Below, in pieces: positions 27,355-36,032 of a stretch of DNA of 64,000 bases; the stretch's first letter is position 1, and every line of letters begins with the position of its first letter. The DNA comes from Flavobacterium noncentrifugens. Lineage in GTDB: Bacteria > Bacteroidota > Bacteroidia > Flavobacteriales > Flavobacteriaceae. The notes beneath the pieces are model-generated. The model was given only the letters and a program-made list of their open reading frames with translations. It had not been told where the DNA came from and did not search any database. Made by a program: the position numbers and the translations under genes. Where the stretch lies: assembly GCF_900100375.1 (NCBI RefSeq), contig NZ_FNEZ01000003.1, positions 62,001 to 126,000 on the forward strand, in the 5' to 3' direction.

Positions 27355-28056
27355 TCATTTGCAATTCGGTGCGGCCATTACAAACAAACTCGTTTCTGAA
27401 GGCGACACATACGGAATGCCAAGTCCCAATCCACGAAGAATAAACAAAATCCCGATGCAGGCAACTGTATACGGGATTATTTTGTGAATTTTATTCCGAA
27501 AAGGCATCGACAGCACCGAATGAAAATAAACCACGGCCGACATTAAAGGAATGGTTCCAAGTCCGAAAGCAACCATATATAATGTGCCGGAAAAAGGATT
27601 CTGCATCGCAACCGCACCGAATAACGCCGCATAAACCATTCCGCAAGGCAAAAATCCATTCAGCAATCCGATCAGGAAAATCGAAGAAAGATTCTTGTTT
27701 TTGAGTCGTTTTCCAAGTGCCGAACGAACCACTGCAATGGTTTTAAAAACCGGTTTTGAAAAATTGTATTTTGAAAAGCTTTTCTCCGGAACCAAAACGA
27801 CCGCAAGTATCGCAATGCCCATAAAAATTGATAGCCGCTGCTGGATTCCGGCGAGATAAAACCCTTTTCCGATGCAGCCAAAAAGCAAGCCAATCGAAGC
27901 ATAAGTCAAAATCCGCCCGGAATGATACGTAAAAATCTGTAACGCTTTTTTAACCGGATTGTTTCGTTCTAACGGCAGCATCATTGCAATCGGGCCGCAC
28001 ATGCCGATGCAATGCAAACTGCTCAACAATCCCAGTATGAATGCGGCATACAGCAT
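27355..28056 (-). CDS. SafE/UreH-like membrane protein of the cco cluster (COG2836 type)
   Basis: A 233-residue polytopic membrane protein with about six hydrophobic segments. It begins LLSSLHCIGMCGPIAMMLPL, with a His and Cys pair, and has a second GLLNGFLPCGMVYAALFG motif. These paired Cys/Pro motifs define the DsbD_2/SafE-like family often encoded with cbb3 oxidases in Bacteroidetes and commonly labelled sulfite exporter TauE/SafE. A role in copper or thiol supply to the oxidase is inferred from context. It is the last gene of the operon; its start overlaps the ccoH stop by one base. Confidence 0.82.
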   Translation of the reverse strand: MLYAAFILGLLSSLHCIGMCGPIAMMLPLERNNPVKKALQIFTYHSGRILTYASIGLLFGCIGKGFYLAGIQQRLSIFMGIAILAVVLVPEKSFSKYNFSKPVFKTIAVVRSALGKRLKNKNLSSIFLIGLLNGFLPCGMVYAALFGAVAMQNPFSGTLYMVAFGLGTIPLMSAVVYFHSVLSMPFRNKIHKIIPYTVACIGILFILRGLGLGIPYVSPSETSLFVMAAPNCK

Positions 28057-28505
28057 TATTGGATGTAAATGGTTTTCTTAATGATATAGTCTTTTTCGTC
28101 ATATTTCCATGACAAAGTAATGTCCCAAAGGCCGCCAGCAAAATCACTTTTAGGTATGAGCAGTGTGGATTTTGCCATTATGAGCGGTTTCTCAAAATCC
28201 ATTTTTTTGGCTGACGGCCGATACAGGGACACTTTTCCTGTTATTTTTTGAGGCTCAAGGGTTTCGGGAAAATGAATTTCGATGCCTTCAACCGTATTTT
28301 CAATTGTGGGTTCTTCAGTCAAATCGGCCGCATTCTGGATCTTCAGCATTTCATCCCCGAATTTCGCATCGTGCTTGTAATATTCTTCGACAACCAATTC
28401 ATTGTCGTATTTCGAATTGCTTTGCACTTTGAAGACAAACGTAAGTATGAATGCCATGAACAATGCAAATGCTATGATGATTGATGTTCCCCAATTGAGT
28501 TTCAT
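28056..28505 (-). CDS. ccoH: FixH/CcoH family cbb3 oxidase assembly protein
   Basis: A 149-residue protein. One N-terminal membrane helix (GTSIIIAFALFMAFILTFVF) is followed by a periplasmic beta-domain with the FixH-like motifs ELVVEEYYKHDAKFGDEM and GGLWDITLSWKYD. CcoH proteins are needed for assembly or stability of the cbb3 complex. It lies 63 bp downstream of ccoG and overlaps the following SafE-like gene by one base. Confidence 0.88.
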   Translation of the reverse strand: MKLNWGTSIIIAFALFMAFILTFVFKVQSNSKYDNELVVEEYYKHDAKFGDEMLKIQNAADLTEEPTIENTVEGIEIHFPETLEPQKITGKVSLYRPSAKKMDFEKPLIMAKSTLLIPKSDFAGGLWDITLSWKYDEKDYIIKKTIYIQ

Positions 28506-28568
28506 GTTGTTATTTTTTAGTCGAATGTCAAAAGTCTAAAGTCGAACGGTGACAATCTTTGATAAATC

Positions 28569-29984
28569 TTATTCGAAAGTGCGCGGCCCAAGGAAATTTG
28601 TCTTGGCTTTTCCCAACAATATTTTGCCGTTGTAGACGCCGATTTCGAGTTTGGTTTTGTCGCTTTCCAGCAGATATTGATTGATTTCGATGAACAATGT
28701 GCCCTGCGAAATTTGTTGTTTGCCGAGGCTAAAATGGATGTTTCCTACTTTTTTAATTTGGCCGATATGTGAAATCAATTCAAAATGAACATCATTGTAA
28801 TCCGATGCCGTTTTATTGACAATTTTGTACGTATAAACGTTGCTGATATTTTTGTCTTTGTGTTCGAATAATTGCCCGGGCAGTCGCAAAACCGAAACTT
28901 CAACATCATTGCGAAGCAACAGCAAACCTGCAAAAATCCCGATTAAAATTCCCAAAACAGCAGTGTAGCCTTTCATGCGGGAAGTAAACCGGAACTTTCC
29001 TTGCTTCTCAATTTCATCTTCAGTCGCATAACGGATCAGGCCTTTCGGCAAGTTGACGCTTTCCATGATCGCGTTGCATTCATCAATACAAGCAGTGCAA
29101 TTTGTGCATTCGAGCTGCGTGCCGTTTCTAATGTCAATGCCCATCGGACACACGTTGACGCATTGTTTACAATCGATGCAATCGCCTTTTCCTGTTTGTT
29201 CGCGGTCTTCTTTTTTGCTGAATTTGGCGCGTCCGGCTACTTTTTCACCACGCACAAAATCATACGCCACATTGATCGATTTGTTGTCGAGCAAAACGCC
29301 CTGCAACCTGCCATACGGACACGCGATAATGCATACCTGCTCTCGAAACCAGACAAATACAAAATAAAATACGCCCGTAAAAATCAGCAGTGAAATGAAA
29401 TTTCCGGATTGTGCCAACGGGCCTTGTTCGACCATCTGAAACAAAGCATCGCTTCCTATTACATAAGCCAGGAATACATTCGCTATCAAAAACGAAATGA
29501 CAAAGAACAACGCCCATTTTAAAAGCCGTTTCCGGATTTTTTCGCCATCCCATTTTTGTTTGCTCAAGCGTTGCTGCGCGCCTCGGTCGCCGTCGATCCA
29601 GAATTCAATGCGACGGAAAACCATTTCGAGAAAGATCGTCTGCGGACAAATCCATCCGCAAAAAATCCGCCCGAAAACAACCGTAAATAAAATCACGAAT
29701 ACGACTCCGATGATCATCGACAACACAAAAAGATAAAAATCCTGCGGCCAAAACGGAAACCCGAAAATATTAAACCGGCGTTCCATCACATTAAACAGCA
29801 TAAATTGGTTGCCATTGATTTTGATGAACGGATTCGCAACCAATACCGCCAGCAAAAAATAACTGACGTATTTTCGGTAGTCGTAAAATTTGCCTTTGGG
29901 CTTTTTCGGAAAAATGAATTTGCGTTTTCCACTTTCGTCCAAAGTGCCAATGGTATCGCGGAACGTTTCTTCTGGTTCAGACAT
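28569..29984 (-). CDS. ccoG: Cytochrome c oxidase accessory protein CcoG (FixG/RdxA)
   Basis: A 471-residue membrane iron-sulfur protein when started at MSEPEETF (29984), 7 bp after the ccoP stop; an ATG ten codons earlier overlaps ccoP and is less likely. It has several membrane helices, the polyferredoxin-type GRIFCGWICPQTIFLE, and two [4Fe-4S] motifs: CIDCKQCVNVCPMG and CTNCTACIDECNAI. The C-terminal periplasmic domain has an Ig-like pattern. CcoG reduces copper(II) for cbb3 maturation in other bacteria. Part of the ccoS-NO-Q-P-G-H operon. Confidence 0.95.
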   Translation of the reverse strand: MSEPEETFRDTIGTLDESGKRKFIFPKKPKGKFYDYRKYVSYFLLAVLVANPFIKINGNQFMLFNVMERRFNIFGFPFWPQDFYLFVLSMIIGVVFVILFTVVFGRIFCGWICPQTIFLEMVFRRIEFWIDGDRGAQQRLSKQKWDGEKIRKRLLKWALFFVISFLIANVFLAYVIGSDALFQMVEQGPLAQSGNFISLLIFTGVFYFVFVWFREQVCIIACPYGRLQGVLLDNKSINVAYDFVRGEKVAGRAKFSKKEDREQTGKGDCIDCKQCVNVCPMGIDIRNGTQLECTNCTACIDECNAIMESVNLPKGLIRYATEDEIEKQGKFRFTSRMKGYTAVLGILIGIFAGLLLLRNDVEVSVLRLPGQLFEHKDKNISNVYTYKIVNKTASDYNDVHFELISHIGQIKKVGNIHFSLGKQQISQGTLFIEINQYLLESDKTKLEIGVYNGKILLGKAKTNFLGPRTFE

Positions 29985-29991
29985 TTTTTTG

Positions 29992-30894
29992 CTATTTGGC
30001 AATTGGTTTTGCACCAGCCGGATCTACCCAGATTTCGCCATCGGGTGCTTTCGGGTCTTTCGGATGGCTGCCCTGCAAGGACAAAACATAACTTGCTACA
30101 TGTTGGATTTCAGTTGGTTTCAGCGTTCCGCCCCAGGCCACCATTCCTTTTCCGTCGCGGCCACCATTGGTCACTGTATGAAATACATTTTTGATGCCGC
30201 CGCCTAAAATCCAATGGTCGTCGGTTAGGTTTGGGCCAATTTGTCCTCCGGCATCGGCACGGTGACAGGCAATACAATTGGTTTGGAAAATCGTTTTTCC
30301 GATGGCAAGATCGGCGGCTTCGGTCAGTAAGGTGACTTTGTTTTCATCCATTAAATCGGGTGCGGTTTTTTTGTATGCTTCTACATCGATTTTTGCCTGC
30401 GCCATTTCTTTAGAAAATTCCATTTCCTGGTTGTCGCCGCCCATGATTTCAAAACGGATCAGGTAAATCGCAGCAAAAGCAATACAACCGTAAAATAAAT
30501 ACACCCACCACGGCGGCAAATTGTTGTCGAGTTCTCTGATGCCATCATAATCGTGGCTTAGTAACAACGACGCTTCATTTTCGATCGGTTCAGATTTGGT
30601 TAATTTATGGATCAGATTTTTATACCATTGTTGGTTTTTCAAAGAGAAATCAGTCACTTCATCAAGCTGTTTTTTCTGTTCGTCGTTCATCATCTGGTAC
30701 GTAATATTGTCTACCGCAGCCGAAACGATTTCAATCGCAACCAGCATGAAAAGGAAGACAAACAAGAACACACTCACCATTGGATATTTCAGGAACGCAG
30801 GCCGGTCACCCGAATCGATAAAATATTCCATCGCGGCAAAAACGGTAAAGAAAATCACTGGAATGCGCACATAAACCGGAACTATTTTTTTCAT
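29992..30894 (-). CDS. ccoP: cbb3-type cytochrome c oxidase subunit III
   Basis: A 300-residue membrane cytochrome c. The N-terminal region has two hydrophobic helices (residues ~8-26 and ~38-60). A FixP-type segment LLSHDYDGIRELDNNLPPWW precedes a third helix. The C-terminal domain has a single haem c site CIACH (Cys207) and a GMVAWGG axial Met motif. Proteobacterial CcoP usually carries two haems; this one carries only one, as known for other Bacteroidetes. It passes electrons from the quinol-oxidising chain to the oxidase. Confidence 0.94.
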   Translation of the reverse strand: MKKIVPVYVRIPVIFFTVFAAMEYFIDSGDRPAFLKYPMVSVFLFVFLFMLVAIEIVSAAVDNITYQMMNDEQKKQLDEVTDFSLKNQQWYKNLIHKLTKSEPIENEASLLLSHDYDGIRELDNNLPPWWVYLFYGCIAFAAIYLIRFEIMGGDNQEMEFSKEMAQAKIDVEAYKKTAPDLMDENKVTLLTEAADLAIGKTIFQTNCIACHRADAGGQIGPNLTDDHWILGGGIKNVFHTVTNGGRDGKGMVAWGGTLKPTEIQHVASYVLSLQGSHPKDPKAPDGEIWVDPAGAKPIAK

Positions 30895-30917
30895 AATATT
30901 GTTGTTAGGGTTAATGT

Positions 30918-31088
30918 TTATTGGTCTTTTAACGGAATGTTGCTAAGCTCGTTAATGGTATCTTTCTTATACGAAAAGACCCAAAGGCCAAGCCCGACGA
31001 AGAATAAAAAGAAGATCAGCAACGACAGTATCGGATAAATTTGCACGCCGGCAATGGTTTCGAGATTGTGTTTGATGGGTTCGAACAT
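30918..31088 (-). CDS. ccoQ: CcoQ/FixQ-like small subunit
   Basis: A 56-residue protein with one membrane helix (YPILSLLIFFLFFVGLGLWVF) followed by a short charged tail, the size and layout of CcoQ. The start MFEPIKHN at 31088 lies 4 bp after the ccoNO stop; upstream in-frame codons would overlap ccoNO. Position between ccoNO and ccoP supports the call. Confidence 0.85.
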   Translation of the reverse strand: MFEPIKHNLETIAGVQIYPILSLLIFFLFFVGLGLWVFSYKKDTINELSNIPLKDQ

Positions 31089-31092
31089 GGCT

Positions 31093-33282
31093 TTATTTTT
31101 TAGAGTGGTCTTTGACTTTAATATCGGTTCCGAGGCGTTGGATGTAGGCAATCAGTGCGACGATTTCACGCTCGTTCATCGGTACGAATTTTTCCCCTTT
31201 GGCTTCCGCCGATTTTTTGCTGTTTTCATAACTTTTGACAAAATCGGGATCGGCATGGAGGTTGTTCTCGATGGTTTTAGCCTGTTTGCGCAGGTTATTT
31301 TTCGCCTCGGCAATGTCTTTTTCCGTATATGGAACACCGAGTTTCTGCATCACGCGCATTTTATTTTCAAGGTTTGAAATGTCCATCGGTTTATTCGCAA
31401 ACAGCCATTTGTAACCCGGCATGATCGATCCGGCAGAAATACTTTGCGGATCCCAGAAATGGTTGAAATGCCAGTTGTCATTGTATTTTTGCCCTACACG
31501 AAGCAAATCTGGGCCGGTTCTTTTTGATCCCCATAAAAACGGATGGTCGTAAACGAATTCTCCTGCTTTCGATTGCGGCCCGTAACGTTCGACTTCGCTC
31601 CTGAACGGGCGCACCATTTGAGAATGACAGCCTACGCAACCTTCCCGGATGTACAAATCACGGCCTTCAAGTTCCAGCGGAGAATACGGTTTCACACTTG
31701 CAATCGTCGGGATGTTCGATTTGACCATGATCGTTGGAACAATCTGGATGATGCCGCCAATTAAAATCGCAACAGTTGCCAAAATGGTCAGTTGAATTGG
31801 TTTTCTTTCGAGCCACGGATGGAATTTTTCGCCTTTGATTCTGCTTTTGCTGATCTTTTGCAATTCGGGCGCTTCTGCGAGTTCATCAGCAATTGCAGCA
31901 TTTGCACGTACGGTTTTGATGACGTTATAAACCAGAATAAACATTCCGATGATGTACATCGTTCCGCCAATCATCCGCATCCAATACATTGGGATAATCT
32001 GTTGAACGGTTTCGAGGAAATTCCCGTAAGTCAGCGTGCCGTCAGGGTTGAACTGTTTCCACATCGAAGCCTGAACAAATCCGGCGACATACATCGGAAG
32101 CGTGTAAATAATAATTCCCAAAGTCCCGATCCAGAAATGCAGGTTTGCGAGTTTTGTCGAATACAATTGGCCTTTCGTCATGCGCGGAATCAGCCAGTAA
32201 ATCATCCCAAAAGCCATGAAACCGTTCCAGCCAAGTGCGCCAACATGCACGTGTGCAATAATCCAATCGGTAAAGTGTGCAATGGCATTGACGTTTTTAA
32301 GCGACAGCATCGGACCTTCAAAAGTAGCCATTCCGTAAGCCGTAATTGCCACAACGAAAAATTTCAAAACCGGATCAACGCGCACTTTATCCCAAACACC
32401 ACGGAGCGTTAACAATCCGTTGATCATTCCGCCCCAAGATGGCGCGATCAGCATAATTGAAAATACGACGCCTAAATTTTGCGCCCACGTTGGCAAAGCC
32501 GAATACAGCAAATGGTGCGGTCCTGCCCAGATGTAAATAAAAATCAGCGACCAGAAGTGAATAATAGACAAACGGTAAGAATACACCGGACGGTTTGCGG
32601 CTTTGGGAACAAAATAATACATCAATCCCAGAAATGGCGTCGTTAAGAAAAAAGCCACCGCATTGTGTCCGTACCACCATTGCACCAGCGCATCCTGGAC
32701 TCCGGCATAAACCGAATAACTTTTCATTGCCGACACCGGCAATTCGATGCTGTTGAAAATATGCAATACGGCAACGGTCACAAAAGTCGCGAGGTAAAAC
32801 CAGATTGCAACGTACAAATGGCGTTCGCGGCGGCGCAAAATCGTTCCGATCATATTGATTCCGAAAACCACCCAAATCAGGGCAATCGCAATGTCGATCG
32901 GCCATTCGAGTTCGGCGTATTCTTTTGACGAAGTGTAACCCATTGGCAACGAAATTGCGGCAGCAACAATGATCAACTGCCAGCCCCAAAAGTGCAGGTT
33001 GCTAAGGAAATCACTGAACATTCTGGCTTTAAGCAAACGCTGCAGCGAATAATAAATCCCGGCAAACATCGAGTTTCCTACAAATGCAAAAATGACCGCA
33101 TTGGTATGCAACGGGCGCAACCGACCAAAACTCAGCCACGGAATGCCGTCGGTGATGTTCGGGAACAAGAACATGATAGCCAGCAAGAGCCCAACCGTCA
33201 TTCCGACGACGCCGAAAACGATGGTTGCGTAAAGGAATTTCTTTACGATTTTGTTGTCATAATAAAACTGCTGCATTTCCAT
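31093..33282 (-). CDS. ccoNO: Fused cbb3-type cytochrome c oxidase subunits I and II (CcoN-CcoO)
   Basis: A 729-residue fusion. Residues ~1-480 are CcoN, the haem-copper catalytic subunit, with 12 or so membrane helices and the metal ligands in PLHTNAVIFAF, YGHNAVAFFLT and IAHVHVGALGWNG. A membrane anchor near 490-515 then leads into the CcoO domain with one haem c site CVGCH (Cys549) and the GSIMPGYKW axial Met motif. The enzyme reduces oxygen to water with high affinity and pumps protons. The CcoN-CcoO fusion is typical of Bacteroidetes. It starts 4 bp after ccoS. Confidence 0.97.
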   Translation of the reverse strand: MEMQQFYYDNKIVKKFLYATIVFGVVGMTVGLLLAIMFLFPNITDGIPWLSFGRLRPLHTNAVIFAFVGNSMFAGIYYSLQRLLKARMFSDFLSNLHFWGWQLIIVAAAISLPMGYTSSKEYAELEWPIDIAIALIWVVFGINMIGTILRRRERHLYVAIWFYLATFVTVAVLHIFNSIELPVSAMKSYSVYAGVQDALVQWWYGHNAVAFFLTTPFLGLMYYFVPKAANRPVYSYRLSIIHFWSLIFIYIWAGPHHLLYSALPTWAQNLGVVFSIMLIAPSWGGMINGLLTLRGVWDKVRVDPVLKFFVVAITAYGMATFEGPMLSLKNVNAIAHFTDWIIAHVHVGALGWNGFMAFGMIYWLIPRMTKGQLYSTKLANLHFWIGTLGIIIYTLPMYVAGFVQASMWKQFNPDGTLTYGNFLETVQQIIPMYWMRMIGGTMYIIGMFILVYNVIKTVRANAAIADELAEAPELQKISKSRIKGEKFHPWLERKPIQLTILATVAILIGGIIQIVPTIMVKSNIPTIASVKPYSPLELEGRDLYIREGCVGCHSQMVRPFRSEVERYGPQSKAGEFVYDHPFLWGSKRTGPDLLRVGQKYNDNWHFNHFWDPQSISAGSIMPGYKWLFANKPMDISNLENKMRVMQKLGVPYTEKDIAEAKNNLRKQAKTIENNLHADPDFVKSYENSKKSAEAKGEKFVPMNEREIVALIAYIQRLGTDIKVKDHSKK

Positions 33283-33285
33283 AAA

Positions 33286-33474
33286 TTAAATCTGTTTTTG
33301 TTTGGTTTCTACTGGGTTTTCGGGTTTGGTGCGGAGCTCGTCGTCAAACAGCATCCGCACCGACGGCGTGTAATCATCATCGTATTGCCCGCTGCGCACC
33401 GCCCGGATGAAAGCGATGAAAAAGCCGATGGCGACACAGATGCTGATCGAGATCAAAAGATAAATGACACTCAT
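33286..33474 (-). CDS. ccoS: cbb3 oxidase maturation protein CcoS
   Basis: A 62-residue protein with one N-terminal membrane helix (SVIYLLISISICVAIGFFIAF) and the family segment SGQYDDDYTPSVRMLFDDE. CcoS is required to load cofactors into cbb3 oxidases. It is the first gene of the leftward cco operon, preceded by an exact -7 element and an Fnr-type box. Confidence 0.95.
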   Translation of the reverse strand: MSVIYLLISISICVAIGFFIAFIRAVRSGQYDDDYTPSVRMLFDDELRTKPENPVETKQKQI

Positions 33475-33490
33475 GGTTTTATTTCTTTAA

Positions 33491-33498
33491 CAAAGTTA
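33491..33498 (-). promoter_or_regulatory. -7 element TAACTTTG of the cco operon
   Basis: An exact TAnnTTTG match on the minus strand, 17 bp before the ccoS ATG, with an Fnr-type box centred 29.5 bp upstream of its first base. Confidence 0.75.
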
Positions 33499-33521
33499 GG
33501 GGTGCGGTTTTTCATAAAATA

Positions 33522-33533
33522 TGATATTTATCA
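33522..33533. promoter_or_regulatory. Fnr-type box TGATATTTATCA upstream of ccoS
   Basis: Identical to the hemN box. It overlaps the stop codon of ccoI (33531-33533) and lies near -41.5 of the cco operon promoter. Confidence 0.88.
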
Positions 33534-35924
33534 TGCTTCAGATTTTGTTTGAATTTTTAGCTTTCTTGCATAAAAATTGCTCATGATCGTTACGAAACTT
33601 ACAATCGAAACCGTGCTTAAAGGCATGATGATCGCGGCAACCAAAGGCTGTAAATTTCCGCTCAGGGCAAATGACAATCCGACGACATTATACAGCAATG
33701 ACAATCCGAAACTCATTTTAATGACCAGCATCGCATTTTTCGAAAGCTGTAAAAAACTATTGATTTTCCGGAACTCCCCGGCATCGAGGATCGCATCGCA
33801 GGCCGGTGAAAAAACATTGACGTTTTCTGCTAATGAAATCCCGACGTTGCTTTGCGCCAACGCGCCGGCATCATTTAATCCGTCGCCGATCATCAGGACA
33901 TTTTTGCCTTGCTTTTGCAGGTTTTCGATGAATTGCAGTTTCTGTTCGGGCATTTGGTTGAAAACCATTTGTGTTCCGGCGGGAAGCATTTTTTGAAGCA
34001 AGGGACGTTCGCCATCGTTATCGCCCGAAAGCAATTTGAGTTCGTAATTTTTTTTCAGTTCAGCAAACAATTCGCGCAGGCCGTTTCGGTATTCGTTGTT
34101 GAAAGTAAAATGCCCAAAATAATTTCCGTTGATGTCAATGTGAACCGAAGTTTTCAATGAATCTTTGCGCAACGGTTTCCCGATAAAATCGGCTGAGCCA
34201 ATTGAAATGCTGTCACCATTGATTTTTGCTTCGATGCCTTTGCCCGAAATTTCGGCAAAAAATGCAACACGAAGCCTTTCTGCTTCCGGTAAAAAATCAT
34301 ACAACATGCGGCTCAGTGGATGGTTAGAACCTGAAAGCGTACTTTTAACCATCTCATTTTCAGACGCTGAAAAAGTTTTCCCTTCATAAGTGATATTTGA
34401 CCTGCTACTGGTAGTAATCGTTCCGGTTTTGTCAAAAACGATCGTGTCTACTTTTGCCAGTTGTTCGATCACACAGGCATTTTTGAGGTAGCATTTTTGC
34501 CTGCCGAGTATCCGCAAAATATTACCCAATGTAAACGGTGCGGTCAACGCCAAAGCACACGGACAAGCCACTATCAATACGGCTGTGAATACATTAAAAG
34601 CAATGTTGATGTCAATTAAAATCCAATAGCCCAAACCTGAAAAAGCGATCAGCAGCAATGCCGGGGTGAAGTAGCGGCTGATGGTATCGGTAATCGATTT
34701 ATAGTTGGCTGAAGTTTTTTTCTCGAAGATTTCATTGCTCCACAATTGCGTCAGGTAGCTTTGTGAAACGGGTTGCAGCACTTCCATTTCGATGGCATTT
34801 CCGAGTTGTTTTCCGCCAGCAAACAATTTATCACCTGATTTTTTGGAAACCGGGATCGCTTCGCCGGTGACGAAACTATAATCGATTGAAGCGTTTGAAG
34901 CAATCAAAATGCTGTCGGCCGGGATTAATTCCTGGTTTCTGATCAATAAACGGTCGCCTTTTTGGATTTCGTAAATCGGCACACTTTCTTCCAAACCATC
35001 CGTTTTTAATCGGGTCACAGCAACTGGGAAATACGATTTGTAGTCGCGTTCGAAACTTAAAAAACTGTAAGTTTTGATCTGGAACATTTTTCCAAGCAGC
35101 ATGAAAAACACCAATCCGGTCAGGCTGTCGAAAAATCCGGAACCGTAATTGAAAAGCATGTCGATCGAGCTTCTGACAAACATCACCACAATTCCCAATG
35201 CAATCGGGATTTCGATATTGAGCATTTTCGCACGGATGCTTTTCCACGCGGCGACATAATAACCGCTTGCAGAATAGAAAAAACTCGGCAACGCCAACAG
35301 GAAAATCAGGCCGCGGAAAAAGTTTTTGTATTGGTCTAACCAGAATTCATTCACCTCGAAATATTCTGGAAAAGACAGCAGCATAATATTTCCGAAGCAA
35401 AAAAAAGCTACGCCAAGTTTGTACGTCAGGCTGCGGTTTGTTTTTATTTTTTGTGTGCCGTAATCGTCGAGGCTGATATACGGTTCGTATCCGATAGCGC
35501 ACAACAAATCCACGATTTCCTTCAATGAAACAGACGAACTGTTGTAGGTGATCCTGACTTTTTTCTGATGAAAATCGACCTGCGAACTGACGATGTCTTT
35601 TTGCAACCGGTTTAAATTTTCGAGTATCCAAATGCAAGAACTGCAATGGATGTGCGGAATTTGCAACGAAATGATCTGTGTGTCGCCTTCATTGAAATCC
35701 AATAATTTTTCGACAATCTGCTCGTTTTCGAGAAAGTTGTATTTGCTTCCGCCCGATGGCGTTGCTCCAGGTGCATTTTCAAAATCGTAATAAGACATCA
35801 ATCCGTTTTCGCTGAAAATCGCATACACCGTTTTACAGCCGTTGCAGCAAAAATGCCGCGCTTCAAATATGATTTCGTCTTTTACAATATCCAATCCACA
35901 ATGGAAACAGTTGTTTGTATCCAT
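33531..35924 (-). CDS. ccoI: Copper-translocating P-type ATPase for oxidase maturation (CcoI/FixI)
   Basis: A 797-residue heavy-metal P1B ATPase. An N-terminal cysteine-rich region (CFHCGLDI..., HFCCNGCK) precedes an HMA-like CxxC domain (IHCSSCIWILENL). Membrane helices follow, with the transport motif CPC in ACPCALALT, the phosphorylation site DKTGTIT and the hinge GDGLNDAGAL. The domain order and the N-terminal Cys-rich extension match CcoI, which exports copper for the cbb3 haem-copper centre. It is transcribed leftwards from a promoter it shares with the divergent fnr-like gene. Confidence 0.94.
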   Translation of the reverse strand: MDTNNCFHCGLDIVKDEIIFEARHFCCNGCKTVYAIFSENGLMSYYDFENAPGATPSGGSKYNFLENEQIVEKLLDFNEGDTQIISLQIPHIHCSSCIWILENLNRLQKDIVSSQVDFHQKKVRITYNSSSVSLKEIVDLLCAIGYEPYISLDDYGTQKIKTNRSLTYKLGVAFFCFGNIMLLSFPEYFEVNEFWLDQYKNFFRGLIFLLALPSFFYSASGYYVAAWKSIRAKMLNIEIPIALGIVVMFVRSSIDMLFNYGSGFFDSLTGLVFFMLLGKMFQIKTYSFLSFERDYKSYFPVAVTRLKTDGLEESVPIYEIQKGDRLLIRNQELIPADSILIASNASIDYSFVTGEAIPVSKKSGDKLFAGGKQLGNAIEMEVLQPVSQSYLTQLWSNEIFEKKTSANYKSITDTISRYFTPALLLIAFSGLGYWILIDINIAFNVFTAVLIVACPCALALTAPFTLGNILRILGRQKCYLKNACVIEQLAKVDTIVFDKTGTITTSSRSNITYEGKTFSASENEMVKSTLSGSNHPLSRMLYDFLPEAERLRVAFFAEISGKGIEAKINGDSISIGSADFIGKPLRKDSLKTSVHIDINGNYFGHFTFNNEYRNGLRELFAELKKNYELKLLSGDNDGERPLLQKMLPAGTQMVFNQMPEQKLQFIENLQKQGKNVLMIGDGLNDAGALAQSNVGISLAENVNVFSPACDAILDAGEFRKINSFLQLSKNAMLVIKMSFGLSLLYNVVGLSFALSGNLQPLVAAIIMPLSTVSIVSFVTIMSNFYARKLKIQTKSEA

Positions 35925-35946
35925 AATCTGCTCATTTTACCTGGAG

Positions 35947-35954
35947 CAAAGTTG
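35947..35954 (-). promoter_or_regulatory. Probable -7 element CAACTTTG for ccoI
   Basis: One mismatch from TAnnTTTG, 22 bp before the ccoI ATG. The Fnr-type box centre is exactly 29.5 bp from its first base, as in the hemN and cco promoters. Confidence 0.55.
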
Positions 35955-35977
35955 CGTTGGCTTAGCCAATAATAATA

Positions 35978-35989
35978 TGATATTTATCA
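35978..35989. promoter_or_regulatory. Fnr-type box TGATATTTATCA in the ccoI-fnr divergent promoter
   Basis: Third identical copy. It is at the activator position for leftward ccoI. For rightward fnr its centre is only 17.5 bp from the -7 element, overlapping the -33 region, a repressor-type position. Confidence 0.88.
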
Positions 35990-36000
35990 TATAAAGTCCG

Positions 36001-36008
36001 TAAATTTG
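36001..36008 (+). promoter_or_regulatory. -7 element TAAATTTG for the fnr-like gene
   Basis: An exact TAnnTTTG match, 24 bp before the ATG at 36033; it also excludes the longer in-frame start near 36006. Confidence 0.65.
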
Positions 36009-36032
36009 CCCCAGCAACAAAAGCTTTCGGCT

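Noticed and set aside
31792..32989. Open frames of about 200 residues overlapping ccoNO (31792-32412 rightward, 32387-32989 leftward in another frame)
   Set aside because: They overlap conserved oxidase coding sequence and have no recognisable domain; shadow frames.
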